The translations under genes and the position numbers were made by a program. This document shows positions 30,396 through 41,899 of a DNA stretch of 46,557 bases, piece after piece (position 1 is the first letter of the stretch; every line of letters begins with the position of its first letter). The stretch is from Chara braunii. Taxonomy: Eukaryota; Streptophyta; Charophyceae; Charales; Characeae. The notes under the pieces are model-generated. The model saw only the letters and a list, made by a program, of their open reading frames with translations, had not been told where the DNA came from and made no database searches. The stretch covers positions 798,669-845,225 of the forward strand of contig BFEA01000599.1 in NCBI GenBank assembly GCA_003427395.1, in the 5' to 3' direction.

Positions 30396-31285
30396 CCCTC
30401 ACAAGAGAAAAAGGGATGCAGGGCCTCAAAAGTGCAGCGTGTCATAACGTGGAAGGCAAAAAGTAGGAGCGTCGCAAGTGTGCCACTTGTCCTACCGGCC
30501 TGTATGAGGGATTCGCATGTGTATTCCACGAACTATAAACCCATGTGCAATGAGAGAAAGGGTGTGAAGTTGTGAACACACACCCTCCCATGCATGCGCA
30601 AGATAGACACGGAAGAGAGCGACTGTTTTTTCTTCCACTCCTTTTTCTGTGCACATTTTTGTGCCCGTATGATTCTTAACCTCTTCATCCTGTACTTGTC
30701 GCCTTTTACATTATTACTTTTTTAACTGGCAGAATCAACCAGGTAGCGGCACGCTAAAATTCTGTCTGATTCCAACTCAGACAGATGTCCGGAAGGACTA
30801 CTTGTTGCCTTTTAAATCACCCATGTCAGCCTTTATGAGAGAGATTTGAACGCGTTGTTTGTGTGTGTGTGCAACGATATATCATCGCATGTTCTTTCCC
30901 CTCTTCATTCTACTCACGTTTCCGTTCCTTTTTCTCTTCACCCACTTCATCCGGTCTACACATACTTGTTGCCTTGTAAATCACCTGTACCCTGCCCACA
31001 CCCCCCAGTTAACACAGGGCCACAAATAGTTTCGGCCTACCAGAGTGGAAAGCCTGGCAGCACCCGATAGACCCTCGCCATCCACAGATGAGATATATCG
31101 ATGGGCTAGCAAGACCTAAAATTGAGCGATAGAAAGGCTCATAGCTACTTTTCGGACGCTTCTAGTATTTATGGACACCATCACAAATTAACAAATTGGA
31201 CCAAATATGGATATCCCTACATTATCATTCATATGGCCTCCTAATGCCTTCACAGTTCCAAACAACCCGGAATTCAATCTTTCAA
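30396..31285. other. no recognisable gene
   Basis: Mixed unique sequence. No protein or RNA gene was recognised. Confidence 0.5.
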
Positions 31286-31506
31286 TGTTTTTCCCTTTTT
31301 TTGTTTTTAAAGCCCAGGTTGTCGTAAAGGCCACCGAGTATTGACCCTTCAATTACCGGGCCTCGAAACACCCTGGGAGAGTTCCCTAACTTCCACCGGT
31401 ACTTTCGACCCTTCCCTTTTTTTCCCACTTTTAAAAACAAAAAAGCCCAGGTTGTCGTAGAGGCCGAGTATAGACCCTTCCCTTACCGGGCCTGGAAACA
31501 CCCTGC
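31286..31506 (-). repeat. two-copy duplication ending CAACCTGGGCTTT plus A-rich tail
   Basis: Copies at about 31286-31372 and 31411-31506. In minus sense each runs CAGGGTGTTTC...GGCCCGGTAA...ACGACAACCTGGGCTTT and then A/T-rich tail. The last approximately 15 bases resemble the 3' end of the retroposed sequence at 32702-33111 (ACAACCTGGGGCTTT). Confidence 0.75.
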
Positions 31507-32384
31507 AAACCAAAAAAAAGAACAGGCACAGGGCTTTTCTTTCTACGGGCGCCACAAGCCACATTGCTCCTGTAGGCCGACCACGGAAACGTGCTGCACA
31601 AGCACGGCCGCATCGCTGGGAAACATACTGGTCGTTTAAGACCTTGCACGGCATCCCCGATTACTGCATTGCCTTTGGAGAGAGAATTGGACATATCTCA
31701 CAAGCAATCATTAATGGCTTTTTCTTTGTCCACACATGCTTGGTCTGTTGACACCGAGCACATTTTTGTGCATTTTTATACCTCTGAAAAATAATCCCTC
31801 CCTCCCGCCAGCACCCATCATTATTCCGTACTAAAATCATTTATTCCACAAAATCATTACTACACAAAGTTTGGCCTATGACTGGGACACGAGACACAAA
31901 ATCTCTAGAACTGAATAGACAAAGGGATATATGTAGAGACCCTCCACATTTCCCAGCGACCCTGGACTGTAGTCTAAAAATAATCCCTTGCTGTTCAAAA
32001 GATGGCCATTGGCCCCTCAACTACAGACGTCTTGCACTGACTGTCAGCAAATTGCTCCTCCCCGGAGATCGAGACCAATGGAGGCCCCCGTCAGAACCCT
32101 AAAAGACTCCCAAACACAACGATCCACTCAAAATATAGTAATGACGAGGGTTCATTATGTGGAAGTGAAGACAGTCGTACACCGCTCTAAAAATACACCT
32201 GCACCCTCCTACCACACCCAGGCAAATAAGGATTCATTCAACTGGTCATCCGATGCATCCATCCCTTATCTGAAATTGGCCACTCCCTGCTCATGCCCTA
32301 TTTTTCACAGTCTCTGTTAAATTAGGCATACATAGGGACGCTGGATCCGGTTTGCTGCAAAAAAGAAAGAAAAAAACAGAAAAA
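31507..32384. other. no recognisable gene
   Basis: Only short open frames, with no recognised protein or RNA gene. Confidence 0.5.
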
Positions 32385-32402
32385 AGAAAAGGCGTACATC
32401 CT

Positions 32403-32502
32403 GCCCTTAGGGACATCTGTTCAAATTGGAATGATACAGAGAAGATTAGCATGGGCCCCTGCGCAAGGATGACATGCATAAATCAAGATATGGTCCAATT
32501 TG
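32403..32502 (+). pseudogene. U6 snRNA retrocopy, copy 1
   Basis: Near full-length U6: 5' stem GCCCTTAGGGACATC, ATACAGAGAAGATTAGCATG, CCCCTGCGCAAGGATGACAT, AAATCAAGATATGGTCCAAT. The catalytic ACAGAGA box is intact. It has several substitutions and an inserted G. Direct repeats AGAAAAGGCGWACATCC flank it (32385-32401 and 32525-32541, 16/17), so it was pasted in by retroposition. There is no TATA box at the usual U6 distance, so it is probably silent. Confidence 0.88.
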
Positions 32503-32701
32503 TTCTTCTTTTTAAAGAAGAAACAGAAAAGGCGAACATCCCCTCCAAGGTCCAAATCGGAAAGCTCGGTTGGTTGATCTCCAGTGGCTTATGCGCCCCT
32601 GTGGTTGAGGTTGAAGCCTTGAAGGTCCAAATCCTCGGAACTTCAATGCGGTGCATATGCATTGGCACGTGCTATATCCACAACTTAGGGCCATTCACAC
32701 A

Positions 32702-33111
32702 CTACCCCGCCTTAAAATCAGCTAGGACTGTGGTCGGCATGAGTTAGCGGCTATTGGTAGTAGGAGATTGCTTGAGCCTGGCATCCGAAGTTCCCCTGCG
32801 ACAAGGCTCGCTCGACCGACTCCACTTCCGCCGGCGCTGGGTCATGGCTAGCCCTGGTGCCTGTCACTACTGTTCGGTCCAAATTCCCCTCGATCCTAGT
32901 ACGGTAATGGTCCTGAGTGCTGGTCACACTGAGGTAGGATAGTAGAGATAGGGGGTGCGCTAGGAGTCTTTACCTAAGGATGAGATGTGAGGTAGCCTCG
33001 TTCCCTCAGGACAACCATGGCTGGCCGCTGCAGGCGATCAATCTGTGCCTAGTAACTGGACTCTACAACCTGGGGCTTTAAAAAAAAAAAGAAAGGAACC
33101 AAAAAAGAAAA
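32702..33111 (+). mobile_element. retroposed sequence of unknown identity, 410 bp with A-rich tail
   Basis: Perfect 15-bp direct repeats AGGGCCATTCACACA (32687-32701 and 33112-33126) enclose a 410-bp insert. It ends in CAACCTGGGGCTTT and a tail of about 30 A-rich bases. These are hallmarks of LINE-driven retroposition. The body is GC-rich, with many short stems (e.g. TGGTCCTGAGTGCTGGTCAC), and shows no long conserved frame. It includes GGAGATTGCTTGAGCCTGG, which recalls part of 7SL RNA, but the 7SL core motifs were not found. It may be a SINE or a retrocopy of a structured RNA. Confidence 0.75.
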
Positions 33112-33164
33112 GAGGGCCATTCACACAATCCCCTTGGCGCAAGCATAGTGAGGACTAGACATGG

Positions 33165-33391
33165 CACCGGACTAAGGCAAAAGGTTCTCCCTTCCTCCCA
33201 ACATCCTGCTCGGTCAATCCCCTGGACCCCAGAGTAATCAATGCCGGCAGGAACTCCTCACTACTATGTTCCAGATAATTTCAAATTTTCAGTCAGTGTA
33301 AGGGACCCTGGACCCGTTTTCCAGCAGGTGCTGCTCCCCACCAATAGATGGAGCCTATGACAAAAAAAGGAAAAAGAAAAAAAACGAAAAA
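33165..33391 (+). mobile_element. retroposed sequence of unknown identity, 227 bp with A-rich tail
   Basis: Direct repeats GAGGACTAGACAYGGC (33149-33164 and 33392-33407, 15/16) enclose a 227-bp insert that ends ACCAATAGATGGAGCCTATG followed by about 35 A-rich bases. No known gene or RNA was recognised. The 17 bases ACCAATAGATGGAGCCT also occur at about 41599-41615. Confidence 0.72.
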
Positions 33392-33407
33392 GAGGACTAG
33401 ACACGGC

Positions 33408-36400
33408 CTGTTTCAGCCAAGGGGGTCAAGGTTACCACAGGGCTGGGCCAGCAGCAGGGGAGCCCACAAACTGCCACTGGGTTGTCTATTGGGGATTTTC
33501 CATGGGTCCCTATGGGGGGGATTTGCCACTTCAGGATAGATACGGTTGGGGAAGGGGGGTGTGAACTTGTAGGTGGTTGGCATCGGTCTGGGTGCAGATT
33601 CTACTGGGGAGTCGGGTGATAACACGGCCTGGTTAGGACCATCGTAGGCCCTGTGCCCCTGGCAACACACAGAGAGAGTTGTGCCTGCACTGTTAGGAGT
33701 AGGTATATGGGGCTGCACTGAGGTAGGGGCACCGATTTGGGTACAGGTGCCCCTCCATGGGCACGAATGCACCTTGGAGCTCACAGGATGCAGGTGGAGG
33801 GCATGCGGTGGGGAGCAGGAATGGACAGAAGCATCAGTAGGGACCGTCGGAAGGACCTTGGTGTACCTAGCACTTTCATATAGAGAGAGAGCTTGATATA
33901 GTATCCTCGACTGGAAGTAGGACCATGCGCAAATAGTAACAAGGGAAATATTTTTTTTTTCAAAAAACAAAAAGACAACAAAGAAACCTCCGTCATAACC
34001 TACCTTGTCAACAACAGCTCATATACTTATTCACATGTTCTCGCCTCCTCCCGCACCCAATCTTCTAGTGTTCCCTATCACCACCTTCCATTCTAGTGTT
34101 CCCTATCACCACCCTCCCTCGAAAAATCTTCCTGCTTTTCATGTACATGTTTTTTTTTCGATAAACATGAAGTGTGGCCGCTACCATGATGGTACCCCAC
34201 CAGATCTATACCCTTAGTTTCTCGACCGTTCGATGTGTGTATCACTTGGCACCCAGGCAGTACTAGTTTTCCATGCTTCCCCTGATGCAACGGGGAAACA
34301 GACACACACATAGATTTCTGTGGGAAAATCGGATTAAAAAAGTGAAGACAAAAAAAGAAGGGCTACACAAAGCAATCATGGCGGCCCAGGTTCTGTCAGA
34401 CGATCAAAGCCCTGTATTGTGGAGGCCAATACTAATTGCTCACTTCGGACGACCTTGCGCTTTCCTAGACCTTTTTGTTTTCCCCTTTCTCACGTCAAAG
34501 CACGAAAACTCTAAACGCAAACCGAAAAAGAGAAAAAAAAAAGAAGAAGAAAACCAGAAGTCAGTGGGTGGCATGTCCATGCCACATCTTCAGATTCATT
34601 ACCTGGCCCATGGGCATTCATGGGTAGGTGACGAATAATACCAGCAACCCTTGTATTGCATCCAGAACGAATGATGACAGGAATAAATACGACTTGTGCT
34701 CTGCAAAAGTCATACATATAAGATAAACGGTTTGCCTTCTCAACATTCCAATAAAACGTGAGAAACAGCAGCTACCCAAAACGCCAGAGAAAACTACCCA
34801 AATATTAGCACTACTAAGTGTTGCAGGTGTCAGGTGTCCCTACCATGCACAAAAGGGAAAACACTTCAAAAATGGGCTTCCTTTTGTCCATGGTTTGTGC
34901 TGGGCTGGACACTACTCTGCAGATCTTCTGAGTAACGAAACCCAAAAGATACAAGCAGGACAACTCGGGAAGGAGAACATGGATGCGATAGCCCAGGAAC
35001 AGTGAAGACAGCACACCTTTTAACCCACCGGATCTATTCACAAGTATTGTCCGCGGAAAAAAAATATAGTGGAAGAATTTCCACTTGGATGATTTGGGCG
35101 CTCCAGCAGTGGCCCGTTCATCCGCGTGCGGCCGCAACTTTCAGAGGTGCAAGTAGTTTAAGAATTGGCAATATAGAGCCCCTTGTAATAGGCTTATATC
35201 AGTAGAACACAGCCTTCGTAATTTACATGTGCCAATGCTCGACCGCATAGCCAACTCTCCATAATACCTCAACTGGTTCTTTCAACCAAAAAAAAAGGAA
35301 AAAAACTACCCCAGCATGCAAAAAAAAAAAGAAAAAAAAAGAAGCCTTTCTGCTCTCTCCCAGAGGAGTCCAAATCCGGGCTGTTTTCAATTTTTGAGAG
35401 TTGGCTGGCAAGGGGGCACGGGGGGGAAGGGGGGTATAAATTTGTTTTAAGGGGGCTAAGGGGGTTTAAAAGGGCATTCCTTAGTGTGATTTTGTTATTT
35501 TCTTTTTGAGAAAACTACGGCCCAGTCACCGTTCGAGTTTGTAACTGCACTTGAGCCAAAAGGGCCAATAATGCTGAATGTATATGACCTACATTTCCGG
35601 TCCGGTGGGGTCCCGTGGGGGTGTGTTGTATTCGCAGGATTGCCTGAAGTGCAATTACAAATTGTTTTCATGACTGCCCCGAAGTTAGCCCTTTCTTTTT
35701 TATCTCCGATTCGATGAGGAATTCTGATGTGACCCTCAGCCAAAAGTTGTTTGTATTGCAATTCTACACAAGAATTCGTTTTTCTGGAATTTTTTTAACT
35801 CTCGTTGTTGTTTTTTTTTGCTTTTTTTTTTTGCACTGCGGCTACCCGAAACCCTGCCCGGCCGGGCACCCGCGCGTGTATCCGGGCACAAGTTGGGTGC
35901 CCGGGCGCCCGCAACAACAGCCTAGGAACAAACCTATGCAACCAGGTGCGTAACCCATCTTTTCTCACTCCCAGATAACATCTCCTGTTATGCACTCTCA
36001 CAAAGTCATCTCCAGCTACCAACACCACCTTTGCTAACAAGCCATACAAAATCTTGTCTAGGGAATATCCGGCGTGAATAAGCGTACGGAAGCTATTAGA
36101 AAATAAATCGCAATAAGAGTCGTAGAGCAAAACTGTCCAAAAACAACTACTGATCCGGACGGCCACCCCATTTGTATTGCAGTCCACACGAGGGGTACAA
36201 GAGGGGTGCAAGAGGTCCAGTGGAGGACTAGCACAGCTGTGTCAGGCGGTGAACTATATGTACATACATTGTCAGTTGTTGACCGTGGCAGAGGGCCTCC
36301 AAGCATTGAAAGAAATGGGAAAAAAAAGTTACGTTTTTAGCTTTCCATGTTCTGGCCGAAGATTCACTCTCCCTACTTGAGGCCTCGCTGCACTCAGAAA

Positions 36401-36588
36401 ATGTGTAAAATGAGAATGAATCTTCCGCTGGAACATGGAACGATAAAAGGTCCTGCTGAGTGGTGGCATGACGCACACCGTACCCTTCCTGGCATCGGGC
36501 TTCCGTTTTCTTGCCCGCACTGCCACTTTCTTGGCTGTCAGACGGTGCTGCACAAAGGGCAGGTTTGCACAAACACACACACACACAC

Positions 36589-36626
<38 letters not shown>

Positions 36627-37420
36627 AGAGAGAGAAAGAGAGAGCCCTGCAATGGGCAGCGTGTCAGTGACCGGGAGGACAGTTTCTCGCCGACAGAAGA
36701 GCACAAGGGGCAGAGGAGAGAGAGAGAGAGAGCAGGCACATCCTCCCTATGACCCGGGGCTGTTCCCCGCTAGGCTAGGTTTCGATTTTGTTCCTAGTAC
36801 TGCACAGCAACATGTAGCATACCTTCAGGGCCAAGAAAAAAAAACATCCCATGCTGAACGAAGAACGTTCCGTCATCCGGCCTCTGCAAAGATAGGGAGC
36901 CTGCCAGCCGTCTTGACACACAGCGGTGCATTTACTGCCCTACATCATGTCAGACCGCTCCAGTGGGCCTCCTGTTTTTTTTCTTTTCACAAGGAACTCA
37001 GCTCATATTAATGCCACGCAAAAGAGAGGCCGGGAATTCCTCAGCACCGCCCCAGTGGGGCTCCAGTTTCCACCACACCGCGCTGTACGGTAGGAACTAA
37101 TGGCCCCTTGACCACACCCCCCGGATTTTGCAAAAATGTGGCAATTGATGGCTGCTCGACATCTGGCTTTTCTTTTCATTTTTCTTTGGACCGTGGATAA
37201 TCTTCTCGGCCCTGTGATGCCAGCACGATCGACGGCCAGCACCGCATCACACACGGAGAAGGGGATATATATTTAGTGTAGAGCCATTTTTGCTAGTGGG
37301 GCGTGGCCCCTTGTATAACCTTCAAAAAGGACTATCTATTGAAATCGAGACGAAGAGAGAACGTTCAACCGTACAAAAAGACGAAACTGACAACAATAAA
37401 AATTCTGCAAAAGACCTCAC
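33408..37420. other. no recognisable gene; simple repeats and A/T runs
   Basis: Contains many A-rich runs (e.g. 34520-34552, 35289-35342) and G/T-rich stretches. None of the open frames matched a known family by eye. Confidence 0.5.
36571..36642. repeat. (CA)n(GA)n microsatellite
   Basis: About 50 bp of CA followed by GA repeats. Overlapping frames are artefacts. Confidence 0.97.
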
Positions 37421-37437
37421 AGCCTCAGACATCCAAG

Positions 37438-37477
37438 GAAGGGACTTCGGGATTAGGAAAAAAAAAAAAAAAGAACA
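37438..37477 (+). mobile_element. 40-bp A-tailed insertion with direct repeats
   Basis: AGCCTCAGACATCCAAG (37421-37437) and AGCCTCCGACATCAAAG (37478-37494), 15/17, enclose about 20 bp (GAAGGGACTTCGGGATTAGG) and a poly-A run. Looks like a severely 5'-truncated retroposon. Confidence 0.65.
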
Positions 37478-37660
37478 AGCCTCCGACATCAAAGCCCGTG
37501 GCTCTGCCTCCTTGGTTCTCTTGAACCAGATAAACAAGCCAAGAGCTGCCGAGCCTTCATCGCCACGGAAACAGCCACACCCTGCCATCGGGTCAGCATG
37601 GGGCTATCACAATCCAATGACTATGCTGAGCATTTTATCGAAATGAATAGACCACCACTA

Positions 37661-37740
37661 TAAAAATTGGAACGATACACAGAGAGAAGATCAGCATGGC
37701 CCCTGCGCAAGGATGACACGCAAAAATCGAGAAATGGTCC
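37661..37740 (+). pseudogene. U6 snRNA retrocopy, copy 2 (5'-truncated)
   Basis: Starts near U6 nucleotide 21: AAAATTGGAACGATACACAG, AGAAGATCAGCATGGCCCCT, GCGCAAGGATGACACGCA, AAATCGAGAAATGGTCC. The 5' stem is absent and the ACAGAGA box is disturbed by a 2-base insertion. An A-rich tail follows to about 37760. Possible 9-bp target repeats are CACCASTAT on each side. Confidence 0.9.
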
Positions 37741-37859
37741 AAAAAAGAAAAAAAAAAACACCAGTATTCGTTTCCCAGCTAGAAAGTCAAAGTCGCCACG
37801 TGCATGCTGCCACGACTCGTGGGAAATACCAAGGTGCTGTTTCGTGGCACATCCATGCT

Positions 37860-37897
37860 GGCAAAACGGGTCGCATGCATGCGAGACCCGTTTTGCC
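37860..37897. repeat. perfect 13-bp-arm hairpin
   Basis: GGCAAAACGGGTC and GACCCGTTTTGCC flank a 12-base loop GCATGCATGCGA. Weaker pairing (TCCAT/ATGGA) extends the stem on both sides after a 3-base bulge. Confidence 0.9.
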
Positions 37898-38246
37898 TGA
37901 ATGGACGTACATCAACGTCGCATAAGGAGCAAAATGAAAACAAATGCGAGAAAGAAGAGCAGGCTTTTGTATTTGTGATCTCACGACCCTCAAAAAAAAA
38001 ACATCCTTTTCCGTCAGTCAGAGACAAGACGGAAAGAGGGACCGGCAATCAAAAAAGCCACAAGCAGACCAAAGCGAACGAGAGGAGGTCGTTGAAACAA
38101 AGGCAGCACTACACTCTGTGCCTGACAGTCGTAAAAGTTAATTTAATTTAATTCGAGGAGACAATCAGCCGAAGCAACGACAGTTGCTGCTCGTCGTCAA
38201 TAGACAGGAGGAGCAAACGGCAGGCGAGTGCTACGGGAGGATGCGC

Positions 38247-38270
38247 TAAAAAAAAAAAAAAAAAAAAAGA
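38247..38270. repeat. poly-A run
   Basis: About 20 consecutive A. Possibly a retroposon tail, but no direct repeat pair was identified. Confidence 0.85.
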
Positions 38271-38547
38271 GGCCTAAGCAACAAACCCCAAAAAGGGGTT
38301 GCCAGGAAAAAGGACGTACTAAAGCAAAGCTGTGGCCTCGCCGACGACCGTTGAACAGACGGTCCTAAACTGAACGAGAGTTCGAACTGAACTGAGCCTT
38401 CTATCTATATTAAAAAAAGCTGCGACTACCAGTAGATTGTGCCAATACCGAGGATGAAACCGAGGACGAAATAAACCCAACATAAAGGATGAAGGACCAC
38501 GTATTGCCCTTCCCTTCCACAAGTTGCTACAATCCTGCCTTTTTAAC

Positions 38548-38611
38548 TTTTTTCAAGAGGGGTTTCCCGTTTTTCAAGAGGGGTTTCCCACTTTTCAAGA
38601 GGGGGTTCCCG
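38548..38611. repeat. 21-bp minisatellite, three units
   Basis: TTTTCAAGAGGGGTTTCCCG repeated three times with small changes. Confidence 0.95.
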
Positions 38612-38951
38612 CTTATATGCTTTCAGCAGTTCTCCCATACCAACGTACGTCGCTACCCGGCAATGCCACTGGCATGACAACCGGTCCACCATAGATTGAC
38701 CCATCATCCCAGTCCTCTCCTACTCTCAGTATTCTCCACTGCTCACAGGTCACAACGATAAGCAGGAGGGAGGAGACCAAACTAGAAGACGCACACGCAA
38801 AGCGTTGCTTTCGCAGAGCATTTTGCAGCCAGGCACCAAACACTCACGCTGCCAAACACAATACATGTTGCCATAGGCAGGACGCTACCGCCTGACAAAA
38901 TCAGACTATGCTACTTTCCGCATTCGACATGCCCATCCCCCTCATGCCCGT

Positions 38952-39026
38952 GGGGGCACATTATGCCTTTCAATAGTGGTAGAGAGAGTGGGGCCACATT
39001 ATGCCTTTCAATAGTGTAGAGAGAGC
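38952..39026. repeat. two-copy 40-bp tandem repeat
   Basis: CACATTATGCCTTTCAATAG followed by TGTAGAGAGAG, twice. Confidence 0.92.
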
Positions 39027-40916
39027 AATGGCAAGAAAGAGGGGAGGGGGACGGTGCGGGAAAGAAACGAGCAAAAGATATAAAGAGCTTACTCACTCCG
39101 CGCCACGGAACATGTTCAGCCTGAAAACAACATGAAGGGTCAAAAGGTGCAAAATAATTGCTTCCTGGTATGATTTTCGTTTCCCCTCTGCTATTCGCCC
39201 TAAAGAGACAGCATCTTCCTAGACATCCGTTAAACCACCAGTACTGCAGAACCTTTATTTTCTCGAACCTAATAATACTACCAACCCTGGCCTGCCCAGC
39301 CTCAAACGTCAGGCCTACAGGATCATAGAGGATCTGATCTACATGTGCATTCAGTATGGCGCAAATATCTTTAAAACAACAAAAAAAACTGAGCTTCTTT
39401 CAATTTCACCTTACAAACCGACCGAGCTATATTCTTCTCTCAACTTCACCTTTCACTATCTACCTCCTACTTCTCCCAAGATATAAAGGGGGGCACTGCA
39501 AGCATAATTGTGAAAGGTAGCAAACATCTATCTTCTCGGAGGTGGAAACATTCGTTCATGTTTCTAATTTTGACCATGATACAGCGGAAGCTACTCAAAA
39601 AACTAAAACCCTGATTTCTTCCGGAGTTGTTCATCGATGGAAAAATCAGAATTGAAGATCGCCACGCTTTGGGGGGTGGAAATGTGTGCACAACCCCCTC
39701 CAGGACAATTAGACCATGCCCCCCCTAAGGAAGGTCGGACGCAACAAATTGCTCGCAGGTGCCTTCACTTAGAATGCCGAAAGCGCGATCTGCAACGCGA
39801 TTATGTCGCACACTTCCATGTGACAGGGAGGGGGATCTGGTACGGATGGATACGGGGAGGGATCTTATGGCCAATATGGGAGGGAGAGAGAGAGAGGGGA
39901 GGGGAGGGGGGAATCATTCTTTCTTCCATGTGACACGGTTTACTTTGCCTGTGGCTCATTGGTATGGAGGGCAGCGCGAGAAGGAAAAGAAAACACGAAC
40001 AAAACGGCACAGCACTACTTCCAACGCAGGGTATCACCTCCTTATAGTGGACCCCAGTGGGCATTTGAGTACCAAAAAAAACAAAAAAAAAAGGGCTTGC
40101 GACGCAGCAATACCCGTTTGTTGCCGGGAAACACAAAAAAAAAAAAAAACGACTTGCACGGCTTAAAGATAGAAACAAGCGTTTCAGACTTTCTGATTCC
40201 CAGAAGGGTCAATTGACTGAAGAAGAAGAGGAGGAATCCTGAGCAAAGGACCACCACCCACAAGGCCCTTCCTGTTAAGAAAGGGTTTAGTTGATTTTTT
40301 TATTATTATTATTTTTTCAAGTTTAATACCGGCTGGCCCGGTCTGGATACGTAACCACGGCCAAGTGAAGCGAGCCTAACTTGCGAGGAGGTTTACTACC
40401 CCTCCTCAGCACCCGAGTCCGAGATCTAGAACATGACAAAAATACTGCCCCTCGGTGACACGACGACTCTACCAACATCAAACGGCTCCTCTACCTACAA
40501 CAACCCATCAAATTGGGTATAGCGCTTCTTTTTTCCTTCTTTCTCCTCTTTCTTTTTTCTTTTTTGCCCAGCCCTGCTTCTCTTTCATTCAGAGAGAAAA
40601 GGGTATTCTTTCCATGTTCCTTTCCACAGTCCAAAGAAAACCGTTGGTCGGGACGCAAACAGGAAAGGACAGCAGTACCGGGGCAAATGCCCGCCCGCTT
40701 ACCGGATTCTTCGTTTGCCACCGTAGATGACAAAATCAACGGTCAACGGCGAGACACGAACCCGCACAAGTGGAAGCACGCCCCGAGCTGGGGATGACCA
40801 ACTTTTTTTCTGTTTTTTTTTCCAGGTACTAGCTTCCCGAATTCGGACGACGTCAGCAGATCGAGGTCACCTTCCAGTTTCCACAAAGAGGAAGAACAGG
40901 AACAACCCGAAAATTG

Positions 40917-40939
40917 GGGGGGGGGGGGGGGGGGGGGGG
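40917..40939. repeat. poly-G run
   Basis: About 22 consecutive G. Length is likely unreliable. Confidence 0.95.
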
Positions 40940-41439
40940 ACCTCCGTCGCCGGGCATATACTAAATCAAATCAGCATAGACTCTACCTCCACATCGGCAG
41001 CGTCACTGAACAGATCGTTCACTTGAGACCTCAAAATACACCGCACACAGGTAAATTCTCATAGGCTAATAATAGAATTAGAGCCTCTGAACGTTTGTGC
41101 AAACTTTTACCACGCAACAAGAAACGACACCATTCCTGTCAAAGGCCTGTCAAAGGACAGCGCAAAGCGGGGCGAGGGCAAAGACATCAGCAGACGCAGG
41201 GGCAAATGTGCTCATAATCGTTTCCCTCAAGAACCTCCTCAAGGGGAGAATTCCTCATTAAAATGGGAGACGGAAAAGATTCACGACTTCTTTGACCCCT
41301 ATTCTCAGATCAACACGGCCAACTTTTTCGCCGATCAGTGGTAGAAAGGACACATGCCTCGGGCACAAGGTTTAACGGAAGGAGAGACAATCGCCACGTC
41401 TTGAATATCGTCAGTAGAGCAACGAGACCCATCGTTACA

Positions 41440-41519
41440 CATACGCATGCATACGTACGTATGTACGTACGCATACGCATGCATACGTAAGTACGTACGC
41501 GTACGTACGTACATACGTG
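41440..41519. repeat. ACGT/GCAT-rich simple palindromic repeat
   Basis: Repeats of TACG, CATACG and GCATGC that read almost the same on both strands. Confidence 0.9.
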
Positions 41520-41810
41520 CCTTGGTCACAAGATTAAATAACGAATCAACAAGAATAAATAAAGAATAAACAAGAATAAATACAGAGTGATTCCCTACCA
41601 ATAGATGGAGCCTCCTACGAAGGCATCACTTTAGGAGGACGCTCTTATCACCTCCTCAAGTGAATCCCTGCCAATTGTTTTCGCGGGGGAAGGGGGGGGA
41701 AGAAGATAAATACAAAGTGCAAGCACTTCCAAGTCTTAACTAATAACAATCGTAACAGATGTAAGCAAATTATCGTCGACTACGGCATGGGAACATGCAC
41801 GTACCTGAGA

Positions 41811-41899
41811 CTACCATCTTCCGCCGAACATAACGCACACAAACTTTTCACCCCGCTGCAGTCAAAATGAGGGTTCGTTGCGTTCGGGGGAGAGGGTAG
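41811..41899. mobile_element. MITE copy 2 (89 bp)
   Basis: Left end CTACCATCTTCCGCCGAACA and right end inverted (GCGTTCGGGGGAGAGGGTAG), with TA on the right flank. Shorter than the other copies through loss of the centre. Confidence 0.72.

Larger units (their letters stand above)
38612..41439. other. no recognisable gene; simple repeats
   Basis: Includes a two-copy repeat (38952-39026), a possible 24-nt microexon (39097-39120, minus), A runs near 40074-40150 and a G run. No recognised coding sequence. Confidence 0.5.

Noticed and set aside
32352-32747. 131-codon plus-strand frame
   Set aside because: It runs through the U6 retrocopy and A-rich flanks and has no protein motif.
32746-33060. 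7SL/SRP RNA
   Set aside because: GGAGATTGCTTGAGCCTGG looks like 7SL, but the helix 8 tetraloop region and other core SRP motifs were not found, so it is kept as unidentified.
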